Of a stretch of DNA of 64,000 nucleotides, positions 27,779 to 37,240 are shown one piece after another. A program made the translations under genes and the position numbers. The stretch comes from Microbaculum sp051390635 (lineage in GTDB: Bacteria > Pseudomonadota > Alphaproteobacteria > Rhizobiales > Tepidamorphaceae), in assembly GCF_051390635.1 (NCBI RefSeq), contig NZ_JBPODT010000002.1, positions 124,001 to 188,000 of the forward strand. The letters are read 5' to 3'. Position 1 is the first letter of the stretch; each line of letters begins with the position of its first letter. The notes beneath the pieces are model-generated. The model searched no databases, was not told where the DNA came from, and was given only the letters and a program-made list of their open reading frames with translations.

Positions 27779-30052
27779 GTGCGCGACCCTTTTGAAAGCG
27801 GTCAGAAATCCGGATTGGGAACGCGAATCCGCCGGCGCCTGCTGGAAATCGATTCCTTCATAGACGCGTTCTTCTATTCCATCCTCGAAGGCGCGAAACG
27901 GGCGATCGAGGCCTATTCGGCACGGCTCGAGCGCTTCAACGTCAAGGGTTGGCGCCGGGTTCTGGTCGAGTTCTTCTCCGACGCCGCGACCATGGGGGCG
28001 GGCGGCGCCGTGCTGATGCTGGCGCTCGCCATTCCCGCTTTCGACGAGACATCCGACGACTGGTTGTCCCAGAACGACTATTCGGTCGTCTTTCTCGACC
28101 GCTACGGCAACGAGATCGGCAAGCGCGGCATCCTGCACAACGATTCGGTGCCGCTCGACGAGATCCCCGACCACATGATCAAGGCGACGCTGGCCACCGA
28201 GGACCGGCGTTTTTACCAGCATTTCGGCATCGATTTCGGCGGCACCTTGCGCGCCATGATCGAGAACATGCGCGCCAAGACCGTGGTGCAGGGCGGGTCC
28301 TCCCTCACCCAGCAGCTCGCCAAGAACCTGTTCCTGACGAACGAGCGCACCATCGAGCGCAAGATCAAGGAAGCGTTCCTGGCGATGTGGCTGGAGACCC
28401 ACCTGACCAAGAACGACATCCTCAAGCTGTATCTCGACCGCGCCTATCTCGGCGGCGGCACCTTCGGCGTCGACGCGGCCGCCGAGTTCTATTTCGGCAA
28501 GTCGGTGCGCGACATCAATCTGGCCGAGGCCGCGATGATCGCCGGCCTGTTCAAGGCGCCGGGCCGCTATGCCCCGCACATCGACCTGCCGGCTGCCCGC
28601 GGCCGCGCCAACGAGGTGCTGGAGAACATGGTCCAGGCCGGGTTCATGACCGCGGGGCAGATCTATGCCGCCCGCCGCAATCCGGCGACGCCGGTCGACC
28701 GGTCCGGCGTGACCGCCCCCGACTATTTCCTCGACTGGGCCTTCGAGGAGGTGAAGCGGATCACCGGCGGCAAGGCGGTCGTGCTGACCGCCAAGACGAC
28801 CATCGACATGAACCTGCAGAAGGTCGCAGAGGACGCGGTCGAATCGAGCCTGCGCCAGTACGGCAAGCAGTACGGGGCGAGCCAGGCCGCGATGGCGATG
28901 TCCGACCTGCAGGACGGGGCCGTGCGTGCCATGGTCGGCGGCCGCGACTACGGCGTGAGCCAGTTCAACCGCGCCACGTCCGCCCTTCGCCAGCCCGGCT
29001 CCTCGTTCAAGCCGTACGTTTATCTGACCGCGCTGATGAACGGCTTTACGCCGCAGTCGATCGTGCCCGACGCGCCGATCACCATCGGCGGATGGTCGCC
29101 GCAGAACTACGGCCGCCGCTATCGCGGCAACATCCCGCTGACGACGGCGCTGCAGTACTCGATCAATACGGTGGCGGTGCGTCTGGCCCAGTCGGTCGGC
29201 CGCGACAAGATCGTCGAGAACGCCTACAACATGGGCGTTAAGACGCCGCTCGTGATCTCCAAGTCGCTGCCGCTCGGGGCGTCCGAGATGACGGTCATGG
29301 ACCAGCTCGCTGGCTATGGCACGCTTGCCTCCGGCGGCCTGAAGCTGACGCCCTACGCGATCGTCGACATCCGCGACGGCGAGGGCAACCTGATCTACCG
29401 GCACAGCCGCGACGAGCCGCCGCGACAGCAGGTCGTGCCCGCCGACAAGGTGTCGCAACTGAACGCGATGCTCTACCAGGCCGCCAATTTCGGGACCGGC
29501 CGCCGCGCCCTGTTCCCGACCGCGCCGATCTCCGGCAAGACCGGCACCACCAACGCCTATCGCGACGGCTGGTTCTGCGGTTTCACCGGCAACTACGTGG
29601 CCACCATCTGGATGGGCAACGACGATTTCCGCTCCACCAACCGGATGACCGGCGGCAGCTTGCCGGCGATGACCTGGAACAAGCTGATGAGCTATGCCCA
29701 CAACGGCATCGAGATCAAACCGATCCCCGGTGTCGGAGGCGTGCCGCAGCCGGAGGTCGCCGCCGCCCAGGTCGGGCCGGATGGCGAGGCCATTCCCGCG
29801 CCGGTGCCTCTGGTGCTTTCCAAGCAGTCGGAAATCCTGCTCTTCCAGATCGAGAAGCTGATGCGCGAGGCCAAGCCGCTCAAGCCCATCGCGCCGCCCG
29901 GCCCCTCCGCCGAGATGAGGGCGAAGGAAAGCGGTACGGCGGCCTGGTGGCGCGCGCCCGAGCCGGCGCAGACGCCGCCCGCGACGCCGGCGAATGCCGA
30001 GACGGAAACGCCGCCGGACAAGGTCGTGGAAATCACCATTCGCGGCAACTGA
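27779..30052 (+). CDS. Penicillin-binding protein 1A family (GT51 plus transpeptidase)
   Basis: This is a 757-residue bifunctional peptidoglycan synthase. One TM helix (GAVLMLALAIPAF) precedes the GT51 glycosyltransferase with catalytic Glu141 (ATEDRRFYQHFG), then QGGSSLTQQLAKNL and RKIKEAFLA. The transpeptidase domain has S408-S-F-K411, S461-x-N463 and K587-TGTT. A Pro/Ala-rich tail (residues ~690-757) ends the protein. The start codon is GTG at 27779. It polymerises and crosslinks glycan strands on the outer face of the inner membrane. Confidence 0.95.
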   Translation: MRDPFESGQKSGLGTRIRRRLLEIDSFIDAFFYSILEGAKRAIEAYSARLERFNVKGWRRVLVEFFSDAATMGAGGAVLMLALAIPAFDETSDDWLSQNDYSVVFLDRYGNEIGKRGILHNDSVPLDEIPDHMIKATLATEDRRFYQHFGIDFGGTLRAMIENMRAKTVVQGGSSLTQQLAKNLFLTNERTIERKIKEAFLAMWLETHLTKNDILKLYLDRAYLGGGTFGVDAAAEFYFGKSVRDINLAEAAMIAGLFKAPGRYAPHIDLPAARGRANEVLENMVQAGFMTAGQIYAARRNPATPVDRSGVTAPDYFLDWAFEEVKRITGGKAVVLTAKTTIDMNLQKVAEDAVESSLRQYGKQYGASQAAMAMSDLQDGAVRAMVGGRDYGVSQFNRATSALRQPGSSFKPYVYLTALMNGFTPQSIVPDAPITIGGWSPQNYGRRYRGNIPLTTALQYSINTVAVRLAQSVGRDKIVENAYNMGVKTPLVISKSLPLGASEMTVMDQLAGYGTLASGGLKLTPYAIVDIRDGEGNLIYRHSRDEPPRQQVVPADKVSQLNAMLYQAANFGTGRRALFPTAPISGKTGTTNAYRDGWFCGFTGNYVATIWMGNDDFRSTNRMTGGSLPAMTWNKLMSYAHNGIEIKPIPGVGGVPQPEVAAAQVGPDGEAIPAPVPLVLSKQSEILLFQIEKLMREAKPLKPIAPPGPSAEMRAKESGTAAWWRAPEPAQTPPATPANAETETPPDKVVEITIRGN

Positions 30053-30190
30053 GCCGGAAGCCCCCATCGCCCGACGCCTGCCGGTAACCGCGCGTCCACC
30101 ATTCCGGGCTTCTGCGGGAGCGCGTCATTTGGCTTTGCCGCCGAACATGGTACCCCTGCGGGTCCAGGCCCGTTCGATGGAGTTTGACTG

Positions 30191-31735
30191 ATGCGGTTCG
30201 CTCGCGATTTGCTGCTTTCCGGCTTGGTTTCCCTTGCTGTTTTCCCGTCCGCCGCCTCCGCGCAGGATCTGGCAGACGGCGCCGTCGAGGCGGCCTTGCC
30301 GAAACTCGAGGCCTATGCCGAGGGCCTGGTCGAGAATGGCGAGGTGCCGGGCATGGCGGTCGCCGTCGTCCACAAGGACCGGATCGTCTACCTCTGGGGC
30401 TTCGGCGTCCGCGAGGAGGGCAAGGACGCCCCGGTCGACCCCGACACCGTGTTCCAGGTCGCTTCGCTGTCCAAGGCCGTCTCCGCGACCGTCGTCGCCG
30501 CCCTGGTGAGCGAGGGGCGGGTCTCCTGGGATAGCCGCATCGCAGACATCGACCCGGAGTTCCAGCTAAGCGAGGCCTATCCGAGCGCCCAGCTGACGGT
30601 CACCGACCTGTTCGCGCATCGCTCGGGCTTGCCCGGGAACGCCGGCAACGAGCTCGAAAGCCTCGGTTATCCGCGCGACGAAGTCCTGCGCCGTCTGCGG
30701 CTGGTGACGCCCGCGTCGAGCTTCCGCTCCGCCTATTCCTATTCGAATTTCGGCCTGACCGAGGGCGCGGTCGCTGCCGCCCGTGCCGCCGACCTGGGCT
30801 GGGAGGCCGCCGGCGAGCGCAAGCTTTTCGGCCCGCTCGGCATGACGGCGACGAGCTATCGCCACGACGATTTCGTGGCTCACGCGAACCGTGCGACGCT
30901 GCACGTGCGCCAGGATGGCAAGTGGCAGGCCCTGTCGGTCCGCGAGCCGGACGCACAGGCCCCGGCCGGCGGTATTTCCTCGACCGTCGGCGATCTCGCC
31001 GAATGGATGCGGCTCGTGCTGTCGGGCGGTGTCTTCGACGGCGACCGGCTGATCGACGAGGCGGCGATGGACGCGATGCACGTGCCGTTGATGACGCGCG
31101 GCACCCATCCGGTCAACGGCAGCCCGAGCTTTTACGGTCGCGGCTGGAACGTCGAATACGGCCGCCGCGGAACGGTCTGGGGCCACGCCGGCGCCTTCTC
31201 GAACGGCGCCCGCTCCGTCGTCAACCTGATGCCCGACCACGATCTCGGCATCGTCGTCCTTGCGAATGCCTTCCCGACCGGCGCGCCCGAAGCCGTCGCC
31301 GCCACCTTTTTCGACCTGGTCTTCGACGGCGCGCCGCAACGAGATTGGCTGGAGCCCTGGAGCGCGCTCTACGCGAGCATGTTCGGCCCCGAGATCGAGG
31401 CGGCGAAGGAAACCTACGGGACGCCGCCCGCCAACCCGTCGCCGGCGCTGTCCGCGGCGGCCTATGTCGGCACCTACGCCAACGACTATCTCGGGGAAGC
31501 GGTGGTCGCGGAGGAGGGCGAGGGCCTCGTCCTGAAACTCGGCCCGGATGGGGCGAAACAGTTCCCGCTCGTGCATTTCGACCGGGATCTGTTCCTCTAC
31601 ACGCCCTATGACGAGATGCCGGACTTTCCGGTGCCCGCCATCTTCCGGATCGGATCCGACGGCAAGGCAGGGGCCCTCACGCTCAAGGATCTCGACGATC
31701 TCGGCATGGGAACGCTTGTCCGAGAGGCTCCGTAG
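30191..31735 (+). CDS. Secreted serine hydrolase, class C beta-lactamase fold
   Basis: This is a 514-residue protein with signal peptide (MRFARDLLLSGLVSLAVFPSAASA). The beta-lactamase/esterase domain has S92-x-x-K95 (SLSK), Y184-S-N186 and H332-A-G, the class C/EstB triad. A C-terminal ~100-residue barrel-like DUF3471-type domain follows (AYVGTYANDYLGEAVV). It is more likely an esterase, D-aminopeptidase or penicillin-binding esterase than a resistance enzyme; substrate cannot be read from sequence. Confidence 0.88.
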   Translation: MRFARDLLLSGLVSLAVFPSAASAQDLADGAVEAALPKLEAYAEGLVENGEVPGMAVAVVHKDRIVYLWGFGVREEGKDAPVDPDTVFQVASLSKAVSATVVAALVSEGRVSWDSRIADIDPEFQLSEAYPSAQLTVTDLFAHRSGLPGNAGNELESLGYPRDEVLRRLRLVTPASSFRSAYSYSNFGLTEGAVAAARAADLGWEAAGERKLFGPLGMTATSYRHDDFVAHANRATLHVRQDGKWQALSVREPDAQAPAGGISSTVGDLAEWMRLVLSGGVFDGDRLIDEAAMDAMHVPLMTRGTHPVNGSPSFYGRGWNVEYGRRGTVWGHAGAFSNGARSVVNLMPDHDLGIVVLANAFPTGAPEAVAATFFDLVFDGAPQRDWLEPWSALYASMFGPEIEAAKETYGTPPANPSPALSAAAYVGTYANDYLGEAVVAEEGEGLVLKLGPDGAKQFPLVHFDRDLFLYTPYDEMPDFPVPAIFRIGSDGKAGALTLKDLDDLGMGTLVREAP

Positions 31736-31768
31736 GTCCGCCCGACCGGGGCTGCCCCGGCAGCCAGT

Positions 31769-33565
31769 TCAAAGAGCCAGCCCGGCCTTTCGCAGCCCTT
31801 CGTAGAGGTGCTGGCGGTCGGCCGGGTCGGCATAGGGATGAACCGATTCCCAATAGCCATCCGGATCCTGGGGACTGACCTCGGCCGCTTCGCGAGCGAG
31901 TGCGGAGGCCTCGTTCGGCCGCCCGAGCCTGGCGAGGCTGGCGATCGCCACGATCAGCACCAGATGCAGCCGGCGCGAAGCCAGAGCCAGGTTGGCGAAA
32001 TGCAAGGCCTCCTCGTAGTTGCCGAGATGGTAGTGCGCCAACGCGATCCGGCTCGTGAACAGGAAGCCGATCGGGTCCTGGGGACTGAGCCGCAGGGCCC
32101 TCAGGAGAGGATCGAGCGCGGCGTCGAAATTGCCCATGTAGATGCGAACCCAGCCAAGTGCCAGGTGGCCCGGCGCGAAGTTCGGATTGAGATCGATGGC
32201 CCGTTGAGCCGCGGCTAGGGCGGCCTGATGGTTGCGCGAGAGGATCGCGCCGGCGAACAGTGCGTACTGGCAGTAGGGATCGCGCGCGTCGAGAGCGACG
32301 GCGCGCTCGGCCAGCCGTAGGATCTCCAGCCGTTCCGCGTCGACGTCGGTCGTCCAGCTGAAGATGCACTTGCCGAACAGGACCCGGGCGAGCGCCATGT
32401 AGCCGCGGGCATATCGCGGGTCGATCTCGATCGCCCGGCGCACCCACCTCTCGGCCTCGGCGAAATCGTCCCGGGTAAACTGGTAATGGTGCCACATGCC
32501 GCGCGAGCAGCATACGAAGGCGTCCGGGTCGGTTCTCGTCTGCTGGATGGCGCGCCGGCCTTCCCCCATCAGGATCTCCGGCTCGATGGCACCGACGACG
32601 TTTTCCGTGATCTCGTCCTGGATCGCGAAGACGTCCTCGAATGATCGGTCGTAGCGCTCGGCCCAAAGGTGGGCGTTGGTCTCCGCGTCGATAAGCTGGC
32701 CGGTGACACGGACCCGGTCTCCGGACTTGCGGACACTGCCTTCCAGGACGTAGCGCACGCCGAGATCGGTCGCGATCTTTTTGATGTCGACCGCGCGATC
32801 CTTGTAGATGAAGCTGGTGTTTCGGGCGATCACGAAGAACCAGCGATGCCGCGACAGGGCGGTGATGATGTCTTCGGTGATGCCGTCGGCGAAATATTGC
32901 TGCTCGGGATCGCCGCTCATGTTGACGAAGGGCAGCACCACGATCGACGGCTTGTCGGGCAGGGTCAGAGCGCCGCCGAGGATGCCGGATTCGGTAGGAT
33001 CTTCCGCCTCCCAGTCGACCCGGTAGACCGAGACGGGGCGCGGGATGTTCTTCAGCGTCCGTTCGCCCAGATGCGTCAGCCGGAAGTTGGCCTTGCCGTA
33101 GATCTGCTCGCGGATCGAGCCGGATATGCAGATCCCCCCGGGCGTGGCGATTTCCTGAAGCCGCGCGGCGACGTTGACGCCGTCGCCGAGCAGGTTGCCG
33201 TGTGCCGTTACGACGTCGCCGAGATTGACGCCGATGCGGAACTCGATACGCCGCCCGGGATCGAGGTCCTTGTTGTGCCGTGAAAGGCTGCGCTGGATCG
33301 CGACAGCACACCGTAGCGACTGCACCGGGCTGGGAAATTCCGCGACCGCGCTGTCGCCGGCATTGGCGAAGACCCGGCCGTCGTGCTCGCCGGTGAGCTC
33401 GCTTATGATCTGCTGGTAGGTGGCGAGCGTGCGAAGAGTCCCCTCTTCGTCGAGCGCAGTCAGTCGGCTGTACCCGGCGACGTCGGTGGACAGGATCGCT
33501 ACAAGTTTGCGTTCCACGCGCGTAGCCGCTCCTGCGGCTTTGATGACCTTGCGAGTATGGTCCAA
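31769..33565 (-). CDS. Class III adenylate/guanylate cyclase with TolB-like and TPR domains
   Basis: This is a 598-residue protein. Residues ~15-180 form a class III cyclase domain with both metal Asp positions visible (STDVAGYSRL and ANAGDSAVAEF) and GDGVNVAARLQ. Residues ~210-330 form a TolB-N-like domain (KPSIVVLPFVNMSGDPEQQYFADGITEDI). TPR repeats fill the rest (AALDPLLRALRLSPQDP and similar). This architecture is frequent and multicopy in Rhizobiales. It presumably makes cAMP on an unknown cue. Confidence 0.92.
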   Translation of the reverse strand: MDHTRKVIKAAGAATRVERKLVAILSTDVAGYSRLTALDEEGTLRTLATYQQIISELTGEHDGRVFANAGDSAVAEFPSPVQSLRCAVAIQRSLSRHNKDLDPGRRIEFRIGVNLGDVVTAHGNLLGDGVNVAARLQEIATPGGICISGSIREQIYGKANFRLTHLGERTLKNIPRPVSVYRVDWEAEDPTESGILGGALTLPDKPSIVVLPFVNMSGDPEQQYFADGITEDIITALSRHRWFFVIARNTSFIYKDRAVDIKKIATDLGVRYVLEGSVRKSGDRVRVTGQLIDAETNAHLWAERYDRSFEDVFAIQDEITENVVGAIEPEILMGEGRRAIQQTRTDPDAFVCCSRGMWHHYQFTRDDFAEAERWVRRAIEIDPRYARGYMALARVLFGKCIFSWTTDVDAERLEILRLAERAVALDARDPYCQYALFAGAILSRNHQAALAAAQRAIDLNPNFAPGHLALGWVRIYMGNFDAALDPLLRALRLSPQDPIGFLFTSRIALAHYHLGNYEEALHFANLALASRRLHLVLIVAIASLARLGRPNEASALAREAAEVSPQDPDGYWESVHPYADPADRQHLYEGLRKAGLAL

Positions 33566-33676
33566 TCCCGGAGCCGCTAGAAGCGAATTCTCGGGATCGG
33601 CCGCCAGGTCACGGGAACGCTCGCGGGCGCATGGGCGCCCGCCGATCGTCTTTCGGAAGAATCAAAATGTCGGGCG

Positions 33677-33697
33677 GGGCAAGCCATCGGCTTGCCC
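33677..33697 (-). terminator. Possible terminator of rpsU
   Basis: A 9-bp perfect stem GGGCAAGCC/GGCTTGCCC with an ATC loop lies just downstream of rpsU, but the T-rich stretch follows only after about 10 bases, so termination is uncertain. Confidence 0.4.
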
Positions 33698-33712
33698 GGG
33701 CGCTCGCGCGTC

Positions 33713-33958
33713 CTAGCGGCGGCCGCCGGCGGTGGCGCGCTTCTTCGGGCGGGCGATTAGGCCTTCGCGCTGAGCCATCTTGCGGGCGGCCTTGCGGGCC
33801 CGGCGGATCGCTTCGCCCTTCTCGCGGGCGCGCTTCTCGGACGGCTTTTCATAAGCCTTGCGCCGCTTCATTTCGCGGAACAGGCCTTCGCGCTGCAGTT
33901 TCTTCTTCAGGGCCCGAAGGGCCTGGTCGACATTGTTGTCACGGACGAGAACTTGCAG
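33713..33958 (-). CDS. rpsU: 30S ribosomal protein S21, apparent CTG start
   Basis: This is an 81-residue S21 with the family N-terminus QVLVRDNNVDQALRALKKK, then QREGLFREMKRRKAYEKPSEKRAREK and a basic Ala/Arg tail. The codon before Gln-2, where homologues have ATG or GTG, is CTG at 33956-33958. An AGGAG ribosome-binding site lies seven bases upstream at 33966-33970. The next in-frame ATG would remove the conserved first 29 residues. It is a small-subunit protein near the anti-Shine-Dalgarno of 16S rRNA that aids initiation. Confidence 0.9.
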   Translation of the reverse strand: MQVLVRDNNVDQALRALKKKLQREGLFREMKRRKAYEKPSEKRAREKGEAIRRARKAARKMAQREGLIARPKKRATAGGRR

Positions 33959-34058
33959 TGGACTTCTCCTCTTGAAGATCAGGTTGAACCGGCGACAGGC
34001 CCTTGCATGCGCAAGCCCACGGGCGCGCGGAAGGGCAAATCGGTGAGCGAATGCACAT

Positions 34059-34086
34059 TACCTAGAGGATTTCACGGAAAATGCAA
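34059..34086 (-). promoter_or_regulatory. Candidate promoter of rpsU
   Basis: On the minus strand TTGCAT (34081-34086) and TAGGTA (34059-34064) are 16 bp apart, about 100 bp before the rpsU start, which would give a leader of about 95 nt. Confidence 0.4.
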
Positions 34087-34202
34087 ATCGGACGTGCATC
34101 CGCCCGACGCCGTTGTTGGCGAATTGGCGTGATGCGCTTTCCCGGCTATAAGCAGGCGTGATCCTTTCGAGCGCGTCGCCACCGTTCCTGGCGCCTGAGG
34201 CC

Positions 34203-34781
34203 ATGCCGCCGTTTCAGACCGTTGCCGTCATCATCGTCGCCGCCGTGCTCGGCATCGGCTCGGCCTGGCTGGCCGTCGTCGGTGATATCGGCTTCGAATC
34301 CATCCGCGTCGGCGCGTGGACCGCGTGGCCGACGGCCGGTGCCTCGAATTCCGACCCTTATATCCGCGCCCGTTTCGCCCGCACCGGCGAATTGCCGATT
34401 TCCGCGGCCGAGGGGGCGGCCTTCGTGGCCCGCGACGATTCCGACGGCGAACCGCTGACCGGCAAATGCGACTATCTCGTCTCCGGCCGGACGCCCGCCG
34501 CCCAGTGGTGGACCCTGACGCTCTACCGTGACGCCGATCTGTCCCTGATCGAGAACCCGACGGACCGCTACAGTTTCAATTCCACCGACATCCTGCGCAA
34601 GCCGGACGGCTCGTTCGACATCGTCGTTAGCGCGAAAGCCCGTCCCGGAAACTGGCTGCCCGGCGACGAGCGCGTCGACCGGATGCGCCTGGTCTTCCGC
34701 CTTTACGACACGCCGATCGCAACCGGCGGCAGCGTTGCCGATATCGAGATGCCGAGGATCGAGCGGGGAGGGTGCCGGTGA
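34203..34781 (+). CDS. DUF1214 domain-containing protein
   Basis: This is a 192-residue protein, or 207 from GTG 34158. An N-terminal anchor TVAVIIVAAVLGIGSAWLAV is followed by the DUF1214 beta domain (FARTGELPISAAEGAAFVA, CDYLVSGRTPAAQWWTLTLY, PGNWLPGDERVDRMRLVFRLYD). In Rhizobiales this gene is typically paired with a DUF1254 gene, as here; the pair corresponds to domains fused in larger proteins. Function unknown. Confidence 0.8.
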   Translation: MPPFQTVAVIIVAAVLGIGSAWLAVVGDIGFESIRVGAWTAWPTAGASNSDPYIRARFARTGELPISAAEGAAFVARDDSDGEPLTGKCDYLVSGRTPAAQWWTLTLYRDADLSLIENPTDRYSFNSTDILRKPDGSFDIVVSAKARPGNWLPGDERVDRMRLVFRLYDTPIATGGSVADIEMPRIERGGCR

Positions 34782-35458
34782 GCGATCATATCCAGCCGAT
34801 CCGCGGAGCGACGGTCTGGCGTGGTGAGCGCGATCGGTGGTTTTCGGTCGATATCGGGCGAACCGCCTGGCTCGCCGCCATAACGCTGGTCCTCGCGGCG
34901 ATCGTTCATCTCTCGACGATTCTGGTGATTCCGCATTTCGCCACCCGGGATGCCTGGTCGCGGATCGTCGCCATTGCCGAGCCTGTCGGCATCACGCTTC
35001 TGCCGCGCGCCAAGCCCGGCGACGAGGTGCTGCCGGGATTGGATCCGGCGGTCGTCTACGGGGTCTGCATGTTCGACCTCGACGAGGGGCCGTTCGCCAT
35101 TACCGCTCCGATGCCCGGCGACTACTGGTCGGTTTCGTTCCATACCCGCGACGGCGTCATTTTCTACGCCGTGAACGATGAGGCGGCGACATCGAAGCGG
35201 TTCGATATCGAGATCCGCGACGCGCGCCAGATGCGGCAGTTCCGGCTTGAGTACCCGGAACCCGACGAGTCCATCCTCACCATCGAGTCGCCTTCGGCAA
35301 CCGGCTTCGCTCTGATCCGCGCGCTCGTTGCCGCGCCGAGCATGCGCCCGCGCGTGGAAGCCGCGGTCGCCGCGACGGTCTGCGAGACCTTCATCCCGCC
35401 GCCGCCCGTCGCCGAGCCGGTCGGCCCGCCGCTGCCGCGCCCGTCGCCGCTGCGATAG
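34778..35458 (+). CDS. DUF1254 domain-containing protein
   Basis: This is a 226-residue protein. The GTG at 34778 overlaps the previous stop (GTGA) and has GGGGAGG six bases upstream; GTG 34772 is a poorer option. One TM helix (TAWLAAITLVLAAIVHLSTILVI) precedes the domain with GVCMFDLDEGPFAI and MPGDYWSVSFHTRDG. It is coupled to the DUF1214 gene. The C-terminus is Pro-rich (PPPPVAEPVGPPLPRPSP). Confidence 0.82.
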   Translation: MSDHIQPIRGATVWRGERDRWFSVDIGRTAWLAAITLVLAAIVHLSTILVIPHFATRDAWSRIVAIAEPVGITLLPRAKPGDEVLPGLDPAVVYGVCMFDLDEGPFAITAPMPGDYWSVSFHTRDGVIFYAVNDEAATSKRFDIEIRDARQMRQFRLEYPEPDESILTIESPSATGFALIRALVAAPSMRPRVEAAVAATVCETFIPPPPVAEPVGPPLPRPSPLR

Positions 35459-35604
35459 ACGCGCACATAGTGCGGTTTATAGGTATGCGATGGCTGCAAT
35501 GCTGCATTGCCACATAACCGGCTTTTCTAATTCTCCCAACGCCTTACATCTCCCGTGACACAAGGGTTTCAAAGACTGCTGCATCGCAGCATCAGGAGTG
35601 TAAG

Positions 35605-35997
35605 ATGACTACCAATACCAATCGCCAAAACGCGTCTGTCGGCCGCATCAGCGAGCTGCAGATCGAAGCCGAGCGTCTGCGCGCCGAAGCGATCGCGAAT
35701 ATGATTATCGCAGCGGCATCCGGGATCGGGCGCCTGTTCTCGTTGATCGTGCGTCTCGGCAAGCGTGGCGTCGCCAGCCTGCAGCGTCGGCGCGAGGCCG
35801 ACCGCATCGTTCGCGAACTGTCGCGGATGACCGATCGCGACCTCGCCGATATCGGCCTGGGCCGCGGCGACATCATGGCCGTTGCCAACGGCTCCTTCGT
35901 CCGTCCGGCCCGCCCCGTGGCCGCTGCCGGCGTCGTCGATCTTCGTCCGGTCGAAAAGCCCGAGACCAGCGACGTGGAGCTGCCGCGCGCCGCCTGA
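35605..35997 (+). CDS. DUF1127 domain-containing protein
   Basis: This is a 130-residue basic protein with the DUF1127 motif LSRMTDRDLADIGLGRGDI at residues ~72-90, preceded by an amphipathic helix region. Related short proteins in Agrobacterium and Rhodobacter affect RNA turnover and phosphate or stress responses, but this longer form is not assigned. AGGAG precedes ATG 35605. Confidence 0.88.
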   Translation: MTTNTNRQNASVGRISELQIEAERLRAEAIANMIIAAASGIGRLFSLIVRLGKRGVASLQRRREADRIVRELSRMTDRDLADIGLGRGDIMAVANGSFVRPARPVAAAGVVDLRPVEKPETSDVELPRAA

Positions 35998-36027
35998 CCG
36001 ACCTCGGCCCCGTGCGCAGTAACCGAT

Positions 36028-36058
36028 CGGCCCGCCTCGTGCGGGCCGAACGCGTTTT
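36028..36058 (+). terminator. Probable terminator after the DUF1127 gene
   Basis: An 8-bp perfect stem CGGCCCGC/GCGGGCCG with a CTCGT loop lies 30 bases after the stop, with TTTT after six further bases. Confidence 0.5.
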
Positions 36059-36276
36059 GGGGCGTTGCTGTGGTCTCGCACCGGCCGGGCCATCACCACG
36101 GTTTTGCCATGGTATTTGGCCGGTTATGCCATCGAACCACCTTGGCTGCGTCACGGTAAGGCGGGATTAATCGGTTTCTGGTATCGTTTTTGACTGGTCG
36201 GCCCCATTGCAAGGGGAGCGGCCGCAAGGCGAGCGGCGGGACCGTTCCCGGTCCGTGCCGCTGTTGGAGTGGTGTG

Positions 36277-36387
36277 ATGGCAGCGTTGATGTTGGTTGCC
36301 GCGGCTGTTGTGGTTTTTGCCATTGTCCTGGGCGCCGCCATGCTGGCGGTCTACGGCGATCCGTCCGAGGACGTTTCCCCGCGCTGA
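36277..36387 (+). CDS. Possible small membrane protein (36 aa)
   Basis: ATG 36277 has GGAG eight bases upstream and encodes a single hydrophobic helix (LMLVAAAVVVFAIVLGAAMLAV) followed by YGDPSEDVSPR. It ends six bases before the convergent ParA-type gene. It looks like other short single-helix proteins of Rhizobiales, but at this length chance cannot be excluded. Confidence 0.45.
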   Translation: MAALMLVAAAVVVFAIVLGAAMLAVYGDPSEDVSPR

Positions 36388-36393
36388 GCCGGG

Positions 36394-37044
36394 CTATCCG
36401 GCCAGTTCGTCCGCCGTTTTCAGCACTTCGTCGGCCAGCGCCTGCACTTCGCCCGCGGCGATGCCGGACGGCTGGGTCTCGACGACGGTGCGGCCGTCTC
36501 CCATCGATGCTGCGAACGCAACGCGGCTGCCGAGCGCGCTGTCGGCGACCCGGTGGCCGAGCGTATGGATCTGCGCGATCATGGCGCCGGTCAGCGCAGC
36601 GCGCCGGACCGCCCGGTTGACCACCAGCAGCGCGTCCACCCGTTCCTTGGCCGCCAGCTCGAGCGTCGGGTCGGTCGCCCACAGGTCGACCGGGGTCGGC
36701 TGGATCGGCACGATGACGAGACTGGCCACTTCGATCGCCGGCCGCGCCTCGAGATCCGACTTTGGCGGCGTGTCGATCACCACCACGTCATGGTCGCGCC
36801 GCAGCGCCCGCGCCTCGCGCCGCGCCCCCCATCCAGACGCGGTCCGGAACGCGAGCCCGGCCTGGTCCTCGCCGAGCCGCGCCTCGCGCGCCTCGAACCA
36901 TTCGCCGAGACTGCCCTGCGGATCGGTATCGAGCAGCGCCACGGTCTTGCCGGCCAGCGCATAGGCGACGGCGAGGTGGGCGGCGAGCGTGGTCTTGCCC
37001 GATCCGCCCTTCTGCTGGGCTAGCGTGAAGACGTAACCGGCCAT
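36394..37044 (-). CDS. ParA-family ATPase
   Basis: This is a 216-residue deviant Walker ATPase. P-loop KGGSGKTT with the signature Lys, Walker A' LLDTDPQGSLGEW and Walker B VVVIDTPP are intact. It lacks an HTH N-terminus and has no ParB partner nearby, so it belongs to the short orphan ParA class that positions cellular cargo. The ATG at 37044 begins MAGYVFTLAQQKGG. The upstream neighbour is a zinc-finger-like gene. Confidence 0.9.
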   Translation of the reverse strand: MAGYVFTLAQQKGGSGKTTLAAHLAVAYALAGKTVALLDTDPQGSLGEWFEAREARLGEDQAGLAFRTASGWGARREARALRRDHDVVVIDTPPKSDLEARPAIEVASLVIVPIQPTPVDLWATDPTLELAAKERVDALLVVNRAVRRAALTGAMIAQIHTLGHRVADSALGSRVAFAASMGDGRTVVETQPSGIAAGEVQALADEVLKTADELAG

Positions 37045-37240
37045 GCGGTTCTCCGCGCGTGGCGGGATTCCCCGCGGCTTGGCACTCCGGCTTGGCACCC
37101 CGGCGTGGCGCCCCGGCGGGTCTCCCTGACGCGCCAAGCCTCGCACCGCGCGTTGTGCAATGCAACAAAAACCTAATCGCCAACAGCGAGACGCAACCCG
37201 CCGGCCGCAATCCGCAACCCGCGTCCATCGGGGTTTTCGG

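Noticed and set aside
27668..30067. Open frame of 799 codons on the minus strand
   Set aside because: Mirror of PBP1A; no recognisable motif and atypical composition.
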